From positions 1 to 8,395 of the forward strand of contig JBGSQK010000048.1 of the NCBI GenBank assembly GCA_041738135.1: a stretch of DNA of 8,395 nucleotides. Direction: 5' to 3'. This DNA comes from JAGOMX01 sp041738135 (GTDB lineage: Bacteria; Pseudomonadota; Alphaproteobacteria; JAGOMX01). Of this stretch, positions 1-6,630 are shown piece after piece. The notes under the pieces were generated by a model. That model did no database searches and had not been told where the DNA came from. It saw only the letters and a program-made list of their open reading frames with translations. Made by a program: the position numbers and the translations under genes. Position 1 is the stretch's first letter; every line of letters starts with the position of its first letter.

Positions 1-923
1 CTATCGCCTGTGGCAGTGTTATTTATAAAGCCATCGCCACCGCCGTTGCTATCAATTTCTGCTTGCGTCAATGTGTGGAAGGCGGTGTAATTCCAGGTCT
101 CACCCACATCGAGCTTAGAGTTCGAGTTCGTGTCGCCGGAAACAAAAACAATACTGCCAGGATCCGCATTGGGATCTGTTAATGTTATGCCAGTCAGTGT
201 CACATTACCGGTATTATAGAGAGCTATTGTATAGTATAGTTTTTCTCCTGCTACGTCCGCAATCTGGCCCTCAATGGCTACCTTTTCAATAACCATGGCG
301 GGATTAGGATTAACTGGCACTATAGCAGAATCAATCACATCTTGATGATGAAACTGTTGACCTCCTCCAAACTCGATACTTTCATAAGTAGGATGAAACT
401 CTGGTATTGGTACCAACGGTAGAATACTCCCGTTAAGTCCAAGGGGCTGCAAACCGGAACTCAAATCGCTCCAGATACCATTGTTGTAGTCCATTTCAAA
501 AGCTTTTGCCCAATCTACATTCACAATAGGAGTAAACTGGATACTACTGCCCTGCCCCATGTGGTCATAGCAGCAGTTTTTTTGTTCTTCGTCCCTAGGT
601 CCACCGCCCTCTTGACCATCTTCGGATTTGTATTCACGATCAAAATCTTCCCTTTGTTCGGGGGTGCATTGCATGATGTGAAAATTTTCTTCATCACGAA
701 CATCACTTTGAGCAGTGATGACGAAACCATCATCAAGAACCTCTGTGTCAGCTAAGTGATTAAAATGACCGAGTCCGAAGGACTTATCCGGCACGAGGGG
801 TTTAGAATGATCCAGCCCTAGCAGGTCCATTATCTTATCTAAATTTAACTCAACCAAAACCAACATGGGGAGCACATTCCGCCCCCAGTTACTCGATTTA
901 CGATCGAAAGTAAAATTTGCCAT
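1..923 (-). CDS. Partial DUF7507-repeat surface/secreted protein, N-terminal 307 residues
   Basis: The frame is open on the minus strand from about 1097 to the window edge, so the 3' end is missing. I place the start at ATG 923, with AAAGG 8 nt upstream. ATG 941 has an identical site because of an 18-bp duplication, and ATG 1007 is also in frame but has no good ribosome site. Residues 1 to about 208 are acidic, contain a Cys pair (117-118), and match nothing I recognise. Residues about 209-307 form one clear DUF7507/DUF11-type beta-sandwich repeat: YNTGNVTLTG, then GDTNSNSKLDVGETWNYTA, then TQAEID and NNTATGD. Such repeats are usually tandem in long adhesin-like proteins, so the full protein is probably large. 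No signal peptide is visible, which would fit type I (C-terminal signal) secretion; that is inference. The repeat is secure, the exact start and function are not. Confidence 0.85.
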   Translation of the reverse strand, partial: MANFTFDRKSSNWGRNVLPMLVLVELNLDKIMDLLGLDHSKPLVPDKSFGLGHFNHLADTEVLDDGFVITAQSDVRDEENFHIMQCTPEQREDFDREYKSEDGQEGGGPRDEEQKNCCYDHMGQGSSIQFTPIVNVDWAKAFEMDYNNGIWSDLSSGLQPLGLNGSILPLVPIPEFHPTYESIEFGGGQQFHHQDVIDSAIVPVNPNPAMVIEKVAIEGQIADVAGEKLYYTIALYNTGNVTLTGITLTDPNADPGSIVFVSGDTNSNSKLDVGETWNYTAFHTLTQAEIDSNGGGDGFINNTATGD

Positions 924-956
924 ATTTTTGACCTTTACCATATTTTTGACCTTTAC
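921..956. repeat. Perfect 18-bp tandem duplication over a ribosome site and start codon
   Basis: On the plus strand CATATTTTTGACCTTTAC occurs twice in a row (921-938 and 939-956) without mismatch. Read on the minus strand, each unit is GTAAAGGTCAAAAATATG, carrying AAAGG, an 8-nt spacer and ATG. Because 18 is a multiple of three, both ATGs (941 and 923) are in the same frame as the DUF7507 protein. Starting at 941 would add six residues (MVKVKN). Confidence 0.9.
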
Positions 957-1219
957 TATGACTATTAATTTTACGTATACAATTAATTTGCCTTCACTTA
1001 ATTTCATATTAACATATATATTTGGCCTAATGTTTAGACTTGTAATGATTATTAATTGTTTGTTAAGAAAATTTTTGACAGGCAAATAATTTAAATTTTA
1101 GGCAAGAATAAACTCAGAAGCCTTGTAACACTTGACTTATAACTATATCTCGCAAGTACAGCTTTCTACGAATCGCTTGATGTGTGATTAATATTTAATT
1201 GGTTGGCAGAAATAATATA
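957..1219. other. AT-rich intergenic region upstream of the DUF7507 gene
   Basis: With the adjoining duplication, this makes about 300 bp between the exported-protein gene and the DUF7507 gene start. It is much richer in A+T than its surroundings and must hold the leader, and probably the promoter, of the DUF7507 gene on the minus strand. Several loose AT-rich -10-like strings are present, but I could not pair any with a convincing -35 box. I also see no hairpin followed by a T tract after the upstream gene's stop at 1220. A hydrophobic plus-strand reading frame here (865-1089) looks like an effect of base composition. Co-transcription with the upstream gene cannot be excluded. Confidence 0.5.
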
Positions 1220-2065
1220 TTAAAATTCAGCATCCGAATCAAAGTTCAGCTCTTCTGCTGACCCGCCTGACAGATATAGTTCCTGTGCTAATTCGTCAGC
1301 TTTCTTTTTCTTCTGGTTTTGATAAGTCTCCATCAGAAGATACATAACCATGGGTGAGTATTTGTTGAAAGATTTCTGTAGGTGCTCAGCTTCCTTTTTT
1401 GCCAGAACCAGATCTTGGGCACCCTCTTTTCCGAAAGTATGTAAAATAAATAACGTGAGCAATTCCAGGCCATTCACGCCCTTGCTACAATTGATCGTGG
1501 CTTTTTCCATCATCTTTTCTTGAGTGAGCTCGGGATTGGTTTTAAATAAATAATCGATAAGATCTGCCGCCACAGGATAGACGAGCCTTACCTTTTCCAA
1601 GGAATCATACATATCGATAACGGGCCAAAAATAGGAAAATGGCCTTCTGATGTGACCTACGAAGTAGGTATCCCTGTAAGGGAGGATAGCATTCATTCTC
1701 CTTGAAAATTTAGACAATCGTCTGTACTCGTTGGCACTAACAATGGAAAAGGAGGGATAGGTCTTGAGCTTTGCTTCTAGCTTTTCATCAACCACATATT
1801 TTTTTTCTTCTATGACTAAACTACAATATGTGACTAAACAGGTTTCAAACAAACTCATCAAGGTAGGATCCGTCACCTCAGTTGAGAGAAATAGGTACAT
1901 GGTATTGTGCTTATGTTGCCTAGCATGGGCTTCAATAAAGGGTTCAATGGTCTTAGGGGCCATCCAAGATCGATATAGACCGGATCGTTCAAGGTCATAC
2001 GACGATAGTGAATGGCTCACGAGTAACAGAAAAAGAGATAGAGTGAGATAAATTATCTTTAGCAT
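1220..2065 (-). CDS. Hypothetical exported protein, 281 residues
   Basis: I do not recognise this family. The ATG at 2065 has a strong ribosome site (AAGGGGG) 5 nt upstream. The N-terminus looks like a signal peptide: Lys3, a hydrophobic run over about residues 4-17, and possible cleavage near residues 19-22 (SHS/SLS). The mature protein would therefore be periplasmic, secreted or envelope-bound. It has Cys at 76, 81 and 193, a basic, aromatic-rich middle (about 114-150), a probably helical C-terminal half with a Lys run (252-255), and an acidic tail (EELNFDSDAEF). There are no obvious catalytic motifs, internal repeats or later membrane segments. It starts 57 bp downstream of the GGDEF-EAL gene on the same strand, with no terminator visible between them, so co-transcription is likely. 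A role in the same surface or signalling process is only inference. Confidence 0.8.
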   Translation of the reverse strand: MLKIIYLTLSLFLLLVSHSLSSYDLERSGLYRSWMAPKTIEPFIEAHARQHKHNTMYLFLSTEVTDPTLMSLFETCLVTYCSLVIEEKKYVVDEKLEAKLKTYPSFSIVSANEYRRLSKFSRRMNAILPYRDTYFVGHIRRPFSYFWPVIDMYDSLEKVRLVYPVAADLIDYLFKTNPELTQEKMMEKATINCSKGVNGLELLTLFILHTFGKEGAQDLVLAKKEAEHLQKSFNKYSPMVMYLLMETYQNQKKKKADELAQELYLSGGSAEELNFDSDAEF

Positions 2066-2122
2066 GCCAACCCCCTTTATAGAGTTTTTTTGTTTATTTG
2101 TTTATGCTTTCATCAATAATAC

Positions 2123-4204
2123 TCATGCTGTTTTTTTGTTAATAACCAGTAACTGACCACCAGCGCTCATCATACCTGTAATGGTTTCTGCGTCCTTCGG
2201 TTTTGAAAAGAGATAGCCCTGCCCTAAACCACATCCTATGCGTTGAACCACTTTCAATTCTGCATCGGTCTCGATACCTTCTACGATTGTCTTCATGCCC
2301 GTTTCACGCGCCAACAGGTGTATTAACTTGACCGTCCGATCCGCTTTTTGTCTTGTATCCACATCCGAAACAAACTCACGAGCAATCTTCAAGATATCGA
2401 AGGGAAAATCATGTAATACGGCAAGGGACGAGTATCCGGTGCCAAAATCGTCGATGGCCAGCTGCACGCCCAGTTCCTTAAGTTGCTGCAATCGCGGCAA
2501 TACATTAATGATATCATGCATGAGAATATTTTCGGTAATTTCGATGATCAAGTTACCTGGCTTAACACCTGAATCCGTTATGGATTGTTTGGTTTCTTGC
2601 GTGAAACTATCGCTTTCCAGCTGCCTGCCTGAAACATTAACGCACATGAACCAATCTTTGGCTCCAGTTATGGTTTCATCCCATACTTTTAGCTGCCTAC
2701 AGGCCTCTCTAATACCCCACGTACCTATCTGATTGATTAGACCTGTTTCCTCTGCAAGGGGAATAAAATCGAGGGGATAGATAAAGCCATTATCCGGATG
2801 TTGCCAACGCATCAAGGCCTCAAATCCCTTAACCTCACCGGTTTGCAAGCAGAGGATGGGCTGATAATGCAACAACAATTCGCCCCGATCTTTAGCGCCC
2901 GATAAAGTGGCCTGCAGATTGAAGTGCTTGCTGGTATTCATGCGCATGGAGGGGTTGAACATTTCAAAACGATTACGCCCTTGCGTTTTAGCGTGATACA
3001 AGGCCAGATCAGCGTCTCTTACACTGCTTTCCGCATCATCGTAATCCTTGGTATCGGTCACCACACCTATACTTATGCCTACACAAATATCATGCTCGTG
3101 AACTTTTATGGGTTTTTCCATTTCGGCCAAGATACGTTTTGCAAGTCCTACCACTGCCTCTTCACTATCGGTGCCTGCCACCAGTATAACGAACTCATCT
3201 CCTCCGAATCGAGCCAAAGTGTCCACCTGCCGAACACAAACATTCAGACGCTGGACCACTGTCTTCAAAATCACATCACCTGCCTCATGGCCCAGGTTAT
3301 CGTTGATTTCTTTGAATTTATCTAAATCTAGGAAAAGTACTGCATACAACTGACTTGGATCACGTCTTTGATGGATCATGATCTGCTGTAAACGCTCCAT
3401 GAGCAAAGCCCTATTGGCAAGTCCAGTTAAGGGGTCATGCAAAGCGTTAAAAGCCATCAGCTGTTCCGAGTGCTTACGGTCCGTAATATCAGTCTGCGAG
3501 CCCACAACGCGACACACTTGACCGTTCTCACCAAAGACCACTTGCCCTCTGGTGAGGACCCAGCGGTAATGACCATTTTTATGTCGCAACCGGTACTCAA
3601 TGGCCAATCTATCTGTTGCGCCCGAGATATGTGTTTGCAAGGCTGTATCGAGAATAGCGACGTCTTCAGGATGCACACGAGCTAGCCATGAAGAGGGTAT
3701 GGGCTCCAATTCGCCTTCATGATAGCCAAGAATCTCACACCAGCGGGATGAAAAATAGATTGTATCTTTTAGAACATCCCAGTCCCAAACGCCGTCGTGG
3801 GAACCGCTAATGGCTAGCTCATAACGCTTTAAATGGTCCACAGGCACTGCTTTTTGCAGTTTCAATAGATTTGTAATGCGAAGCAACAATGTATCGCGAT
3901 CTATGGTCGGCCCTAAGAAGTCATGAACATGACCGTCAAGATTCTCGTCTACCCCATCCGTTCGATTTCGTAAAACCAAGATGGGTAGGTTATTAGCAAG
4001 AGATTTAACTGTGTATAACTGATGACTATCTTCCAGATAGTGTTGATCCACTACAACCAGATCGGTGGTATTTTGATTTGCCCAACGGGCTGCATCTTCC
4101 ACATGCAGAAAAGACTCAATATGGAGTCCAATAGGGGTACCGCTTAAGCATTCTCTAATGCTGGTGGCCCGTTTTTTGTTTTGATCAATGAGTAGCAACG
4201 CCAT
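2123..4204 (-). CDS. Receiver-like/PAS/GGDEF/EAL c-di-GMP signalling protein
   Basis: A 693-residue, apparently cytoplasmic protein without membrane segments. Residues 1 to about 117 resemble a response-regulator receiver. Asp53 sits at the phospho-acceptor position, but the acidic pair is D7-Q8, the switch Thr is lost (LVLRN, 76-80), and the conserved KP Lys is Gly98 (DFLGP), so it is a degenerate receiver. Residues about 127-243 are a PAS fold with a PAC ending (TDITDRK). The GGDEF domain (about 252-418) has intact GGDEF at 334-338 and an RxxD inhibitory site (RQVD, 325-328), so diguanylate cyclase activity is likely. The EAL domain (about 425-680) keeps EAL (462-464), N523, E555, DD 585-586, K606, E642 and Q662, but the usual Asp of LKID is Ala608, so phosphodiesterase activity is doubtful. 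The ATG at 4204 has AGGAG 10 nt upstream. It is divergent from the acyltransferase gene. Confidence 0.95.
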   Translation of the reverse strand: MALLLIDQNKKRATSIRECLSGTPIGLHIESFLHVEDAARWANQNTTDLVVVDQHYLEDSHQLYTVKSLANNLPILVLRNRTDGVDENLDGHVHDFLGPTIDRDTLLLRITNLLKLQKAVPVDHLKRYELAISGSHDGVWDWDVLKDTIYFSSRWCEILGYHEGELEPIPSSWLARVHPEDVAILDTALQTHISGATDRLAIEYRLRHKNGHYRWVLTRGQVVFGENGQVCRVVGSQTDITDRKHSEQLMAFNALHDPLTGLANRALLMERLQQIMIHQRRDPSQLYAVLFLDLDKFKEINDNLGHEAGDVILKTVVQRLNVCVRQVDTLARFGGDEFVILVAGTDSEEAVVGLAKRILAEMEKPIKVHEHDICVGISIGVVTDTKDYDDAESSVRDADLALYHAKTQGRNRFEMFNPSMRMNTSKHFNLQATLSGAKDRGELLLHYQPILCLQTGEVKGFEALMRWQHPDNGFIYPLDFIPLAEETGLINQIGTWGIREACRQLKVWDETITGAKDWFMCVNVSGRQLESDSFTQETKQSITDSGVKPGNLIIEITENILMHDIINVLPRLQQLKELGVQLAIDDFGTGYSSLAVLHDFPFDILKIAREFVSDVDTRQKADRTVKLIHLLARETGMKTIVEGIETDAELKVVQRIGCGLGQGYLFSKPKDAETITGMMSAGGQLLVINKKTA

Positions 4205-4288
4205 TAGTTACGCACTCCTGTATAATAAGTATTGTGCCCTATTATGGTGCCATTGTATCCTTAAAAATCTATGAAGGAGAATGAGACA
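4205..4288. promoter_or_regulatory. Divergent promoter region, GGDEF-EAL gene / acyltransferase gene
   Basis: These 84 bp separate two divergent start codons and must serve both genes unless promoters lie inside the coding regions. On the plus strand a perfect TATAAT (4221-4226) could be the -10 box for the acyltransferase gene, leaving a leader of roughly 55 nt, but no good -35 box lies 16-18 bp upstream. On the minus strand CATAAT (4246 to 4241) is a possible -10 for the GGDEF-EAL gene, again with a weak -35. Ribosome sites are AAGGAG (4274-4279, plus) and AGGAG (4219 to 4215, minus). The position is certain, the individual boxes are tentative. Confidence 0.45.
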
Positions 4289-5572
4289 ATGCAATCGTCT
4301 AAAGGAACCCGTTTTCACTACCTGGATCACATGCGTGGGCTTGTTATAGCCTTTGTGGTCCTCCAGCATGCGGTGCAAGGATACGCCGAGCAATGGGGGG
4401 GACGGTTTTGGTTTATAGAGCTTCCCGACCGGTCTCGCTCCTTTGACGTGATGTTCATGTGGACCGACGGCTTTATCATGCAAGCCCTATTCTTTCTGGC
4501 CGGCATGTTTGTGCTCCCTTCCTTATATAGACGAGGATGGCTTAGCTTTACTTGGGAGAAAATCACACGTCTGGGCTTGCCTATGATTTTTGGTGTGCTT
4601 GTTCTGGTGCCACCCTTAAGATATCTGAAATACGAGCAAGCGGAAGAACCCGGGATCGGGTATTTGGACTATTGGTTCAACGTCTACCTTACACCTTCGC
4701 AACTGAGTGCTGCAGGCTTTTGGTTCATTGCCATGCTTTTGCTTTTCACCTTTGTGGCAGCAACCTTGGATAAAATACTGCCCTTCCTTACAAATATTAT
4801 TGGCAAACTCACCGCCTGGCTTGCCTCTAAACCTATTATAGGCTACCTCATTGTGGCTCTCATTACTTCGGCACTCATTGGTTACAGCGACATCATATGG
4901 GGTACACCTTGGTGGATGGGACTGGGTAATTTGATAGGCCCTAAAGGTGATTCTTGGCTGAATTCAATCATTGGACTTTTCTCAGCTCGCAGCAATATGT
5001 TGTTCAGCTATATCTTCTTTTTTATACTTGGCTTAGGGGCCTCTAAGGCAGATATCTTTACCAAGACTGATATCATGGAGAAGGGCTCAAAGAACTGGGT
5101 GGGTTGGCTCATATTAACCATTATTTTGTCGGTGCTTTATAGCTGGTACAACCAAGCGTATCTTTTTGACGGGGCCTTTAGTGATGAATTAAGGTATTAT
5201 ATTGCTAAGGGAGGCACATGGGATACGGCCTGGCCATTGGTGAGAGAAGTGGCACCAGCTATCCTTGTGCGGACCACTTTGCATGGCTTTTTGTGTACGG
5301 CACAGATTTTTACCATCATGATCTTGCTATACCGCTTTACCAATACGCCTGAGGGACAAGATTTTGGCTCATGGGCGTCATTGGGGGCGTGTTCATATGG
5401 CATCTTCTTTTTCCATGAACCCATTGTGGTTTGGACGCAATATGCGTTTATCAACAGTGGTCTTTTGAATACATTGAAGGTGGTAATTGTCTTTACGGTG
5501 GCCTTGAGCCTTGCATGGCTGTTTACGGCGAAGGTGATGCGGAAGCTGCCTGTGACAAGGCGGATATTCTAG
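4289..5572 (+). CDS. Acyltransferase-3 family integral membrane protein
   Basis: A 427-residue polytopic membrane protein with about ten hydrophobic segments (roughly 16-33, 62-80, 97-112, 142-160, 183-199, 236-252, 270-286, 333-349, 366-384, 393-414). The first helix carries the acyltransferase-3 signature R16-X10-H27 (in HMRGLVIAFVVLQHA). Other family-like motifs are FWFIAML near 144-150 and CSYGIFFFHEP near 368-378. Members transfer acyl groups (acetyl, succinyl) across or at the inner membrane onto polysaccharide, lipopolysaccharide, periplasmic glucan or similar acceptors; the acceptor here cannot be read from sequence. OpgC-like and O-antigen-acetylase-like roles are both possible. I chose ATG 4289, preceded by AAGGAG with 9-nt spacing, over the in-frame ATG at 4271, which lies just before that ribosome site. 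The gene is convergent with mutM. Confidence 0.88.
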   Translation: MQSSKGTRFHYLDHMRGLVIAFVVLQHAVQGYAEQWGGRFWFIELPDRSRSFDVMFMWTDGFIMQALFFLAGMFVLPSLYRRGWLSFTWEKITRLGLPMIFGVLVLVPPLRYLKYEQAEEPGIGYLDYWFNVYLTPSQLSAAGFWFIAMLLLFTFVAATLDKILPFLTNIIGKLTAWLASKPIIGYLIVALITSALIGYSDIIWGTPWWMGLGNLIGPKGDSWLNSIIGLFSARSNMLFSYIFFFILGLGASKADIFTKTDIMEKGSKNWVGWLILTIILSVLYSWYNQAYLFDGAFSDELRYYIAKGGTWDTAWPLVREVAPAILVRTTLHGFLCTAQIFTIMILLYRFTNTPEGQDFGSWASLGACSYGIFFFHEPIVVWTQYAFINSGLLNTLKVVIVFTVALSLAWLFTAKVMRKLPVTRRIF

Positions 5573-5595
5573 CGAATTCGATTATTCTACCCCGA

Positions 5596-5715
5596 TGTCA
5601 TCCCCGCGAAGGCGGGGATCCAGCACAATAAGCATCGCGTAGCGATTCAATACCACTGTACGGAGCGCCGTTGGCGCACATTTTGCGCTGGATCCCCGCC
5701 TTTGCGGGGATGACA
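5596..5715. repeat. 120-bp mirror-symmetric palindromic element with four hairpins
   Basis: Two 29-bp arms, 5596-5624 and 5687-5715, are inverted copies of each other with one mismatch. Each arm is itself a hairpin: ATCCCCGC and GCGGGGAT separated by 4 nt. Inside lie two smaller hairpins with 5-bp stems and 3-nt loops, ATCGC-GTA-GCGAT (5634-5646) and GCGCC-GTT-GGCGC (5665-5677), placed almost symmetrically 9 nt from the arms. The arm sequence belongs to a type of dispersed REP/MITE-like repeat common in proteobacterial genomes, known for spurious peptides such as VIPAKAGIQ and HPREGGDP, both readable here. It fills the gap between two convergent genes and ends 7 bp from the mutM stop codon. 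It could fold in the 3' ends of both transcripts, though no T tract follows either arm. Confidence 0.85.
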
Positions 5716-5722
5716 ATGGGGG

Positions 5723-6544
5723 CTAAATCTGGCAACTGGAGCAATAGAAGGTGGATCTGCCCGCATGTTGCATGCGCCATATGGGGGCGAGACATATGTG
5801 GCAGGGCTTACCTGCCCGGCCATAGACTTGAAATGTGTGCTGAAAATAGCCCATCTCTCCGTTGGGTTGTTGATGGTCTTTTAAGGTGGAGCCGCCCGCA
5901 GCAATTGCTTTGAGGAGCAACTCTTTTATAGCTGTCACGAGTGTAGGTAGCTCTGAAGGTTTCACGTCCTTTGCTGGTCTACTGGGGTGGATATGGGACA
6001 TATAGAGGGCCTCGCATACGTAGATATTCCCCAAACCTGCTACTACACTTTGGTCCAAGAGAACTGACTTTATGGGGCCTGATTTAGCTTTCAAAATGGT
6101 GGACAGGTAGGCAGCCGTAAATTGGTCGCTTAAGGGCTCTGGACCTAATTTGTGGAATGCCTTGTGCCTTGCTAGAACCTCAGTTGAGCAAAGATCTATG
6201 AAACCAAAACGACGGGCATCGTTATAGCTTATGGTCACCCCGTTGGAGAGCCTGAAAACTGCATGATCATGGGTTTTTGGTATATATTCTTCGTGAAAGA
6301 TCTGTACACGGCCTGACATACCTAGATGAAGAATCATAGACTCGCCTGAATCTAAGGTCATAATAATGTACTTAGCTCTCCGGCTGAGGTCCAAAATTAT
6401 TCGACCTTCTAGCCTTTCAACAAATTTTTCTGGGAAGGGATAACGCAAATTGGGTCGGTTTTGCTCCACGGAAAGCAGCTGAAAGCCTTTCATGACGGGC
6501 ATTAGACCTTGCATAACGGTTTCAACTTCGGGCAGTTCCGGCAT
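5723..6544 (-). CDS. mutM: Formamidopyrimidine-DNA glycosylase (Fpg)
   Basis: A 273-residue bifunctional DNA glycosylase/AP lyase of base excision repair that removes 8-oxoguanine and ring-opened purines. I start it at ATG 6544 (GAGG 6 nt upstream) because the mature protein must begin PELPEVETV: Pro2 is the Schiff-base nucleophile and Glu3 the catalytic acid. An in-frame TTG at 6556 would bury Pro2. Visible family features are the beta-hairpin Lys58 (RRAKYI), the LHLGMSG strand (72-78), NDARRFG (108-114), the helix-two-turn-helix around QSVVAGLGNIY (165-175), and a C-terminal zinc finger C248-x2-C251-x16-C268-x2-C271 with the damage-contacting Arg263 (GRSTFYC). Length is normal and all key residues are present, so it should be active. 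It is divergent from glnA and convergent with the acyltransferase gene. Confidence 0.98.
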   Translation of the reverse strand: MPELPEVETVMQGLMPVMKGFQLLSVEQNRPNLRYPFPEKFVERLEGRIILDLSRRAKYIIMTLDSGESMILHLGMSGRVQIFHEEYIPKTHDHAVFRLSNGVTISYNDARRFGFIDLCSTEVLARHKAFHKLGPEPLSDQFTAAYLSTILKAKSGPIKSVLLDQSVVAGLGNIYVCEALYMSHIHPSRPAKDVKPSELPTLVTAIKELLLKAIAAGGSTLKDHQQPNGEMGYFQHTFQVYGRAGKPCHICLAPIWRMQHAGRSTFYCSSCQI

Positions 6545-6630
6545 ATGTATCCTCAAATAAGGTCGTTGATATCTAGCTCGAAATATTGCACATTGTCAAT
6601 AATATAGGGAACATTAATTGGGAGAATTCC
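6545..6630. promoter_or_regulatory. mutM/glnA divergent control region
   Basis: These 86 bp lie between the two divergent start codons. Besides the candidate mutM promoter they must contain glnA control signals. I found no plus-strand -35/-10 pair of good quality. TTGCA at 6586-6590, with TAGCTCG upstream at 6574-6580, recalls a sigma-54 promoter, but the spacing is 1 bp too long and the GG is not intact. glnA may therefore depend on an activator, or start from a weak AT-rich box such as TAATAT (6600-6605). The glnA ribosome site is GGGAG at 6620-6624. Confidence 0.4.
6569..6598 (-). promoter_or_regulatory. Candidate sigma-70-type promoter for mutM
   Basis: On the minus strand a perfect -35 TTGACA (6598 to 6593) is followed after 18 bp by TAGATA (6574 to 6569), a weak -10 box. 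A transcript would start near 6562, about 18 nt before the mutM ATG, leaving room for the GAGG ribosome site. The fit to the gene is good, but the -10 match is only partial. Confidence 0.5.

Noticed and set aside
1075..1080. TTGACA on the plus strand, a possible -35 box
   Set aside because: No matching -10 box at 16-18 bp, and no rightward gene lies downstream.
865..1089. Plus-strand 74-codon frame with a hydrophobic, Thr/Ile/Phe-rich product
   Set aside because: It lies over the AT-rich leader and start of the DUF7507 gene, includes the 18-bp duplication, and has no convincing ribosome site; composition alone explains the hydrophobic residues.
4234..4251. Direct repeat GTGCC-N8-GTGCC in the divergent promoter region
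   Set aside because: Two 5-bp copies are too short to be distinguished from chance.
5596..5715. CRISPR-like repeats
   Set aside because: There are only two copies, in inverted orientation, each self-complementary, with no array of spacers and no cas genes.
5598..5795. Reading frames crossing the 120-bp repeat (minus 5598-5795, plus 5671-5913 and the plus frame ending at 5631)
   Set aside because: They encode repeat-derived peptides of the VIPAKAGIQ and HPREGGDP type and overlap mutM or the acyltransferase gene; such peptides are common false genes on this repeat type.
6556..6558. Longer mutM starting at TTG 6556
   Set aside because: It would place four residues before the catalytic Pro2, which must be N-terminal after Met removal; the ATG at 6544 has its own GAGG ribosome site.
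6574..6590. Sigma-54 promoter for glnA (TAGCTCG...TTGCA)
   Set aside because: The -24 GG is AG and the distance to the -12 element is 1 bp too long for the strict sigma-54 spacing, so it is kept only as a weak observation.
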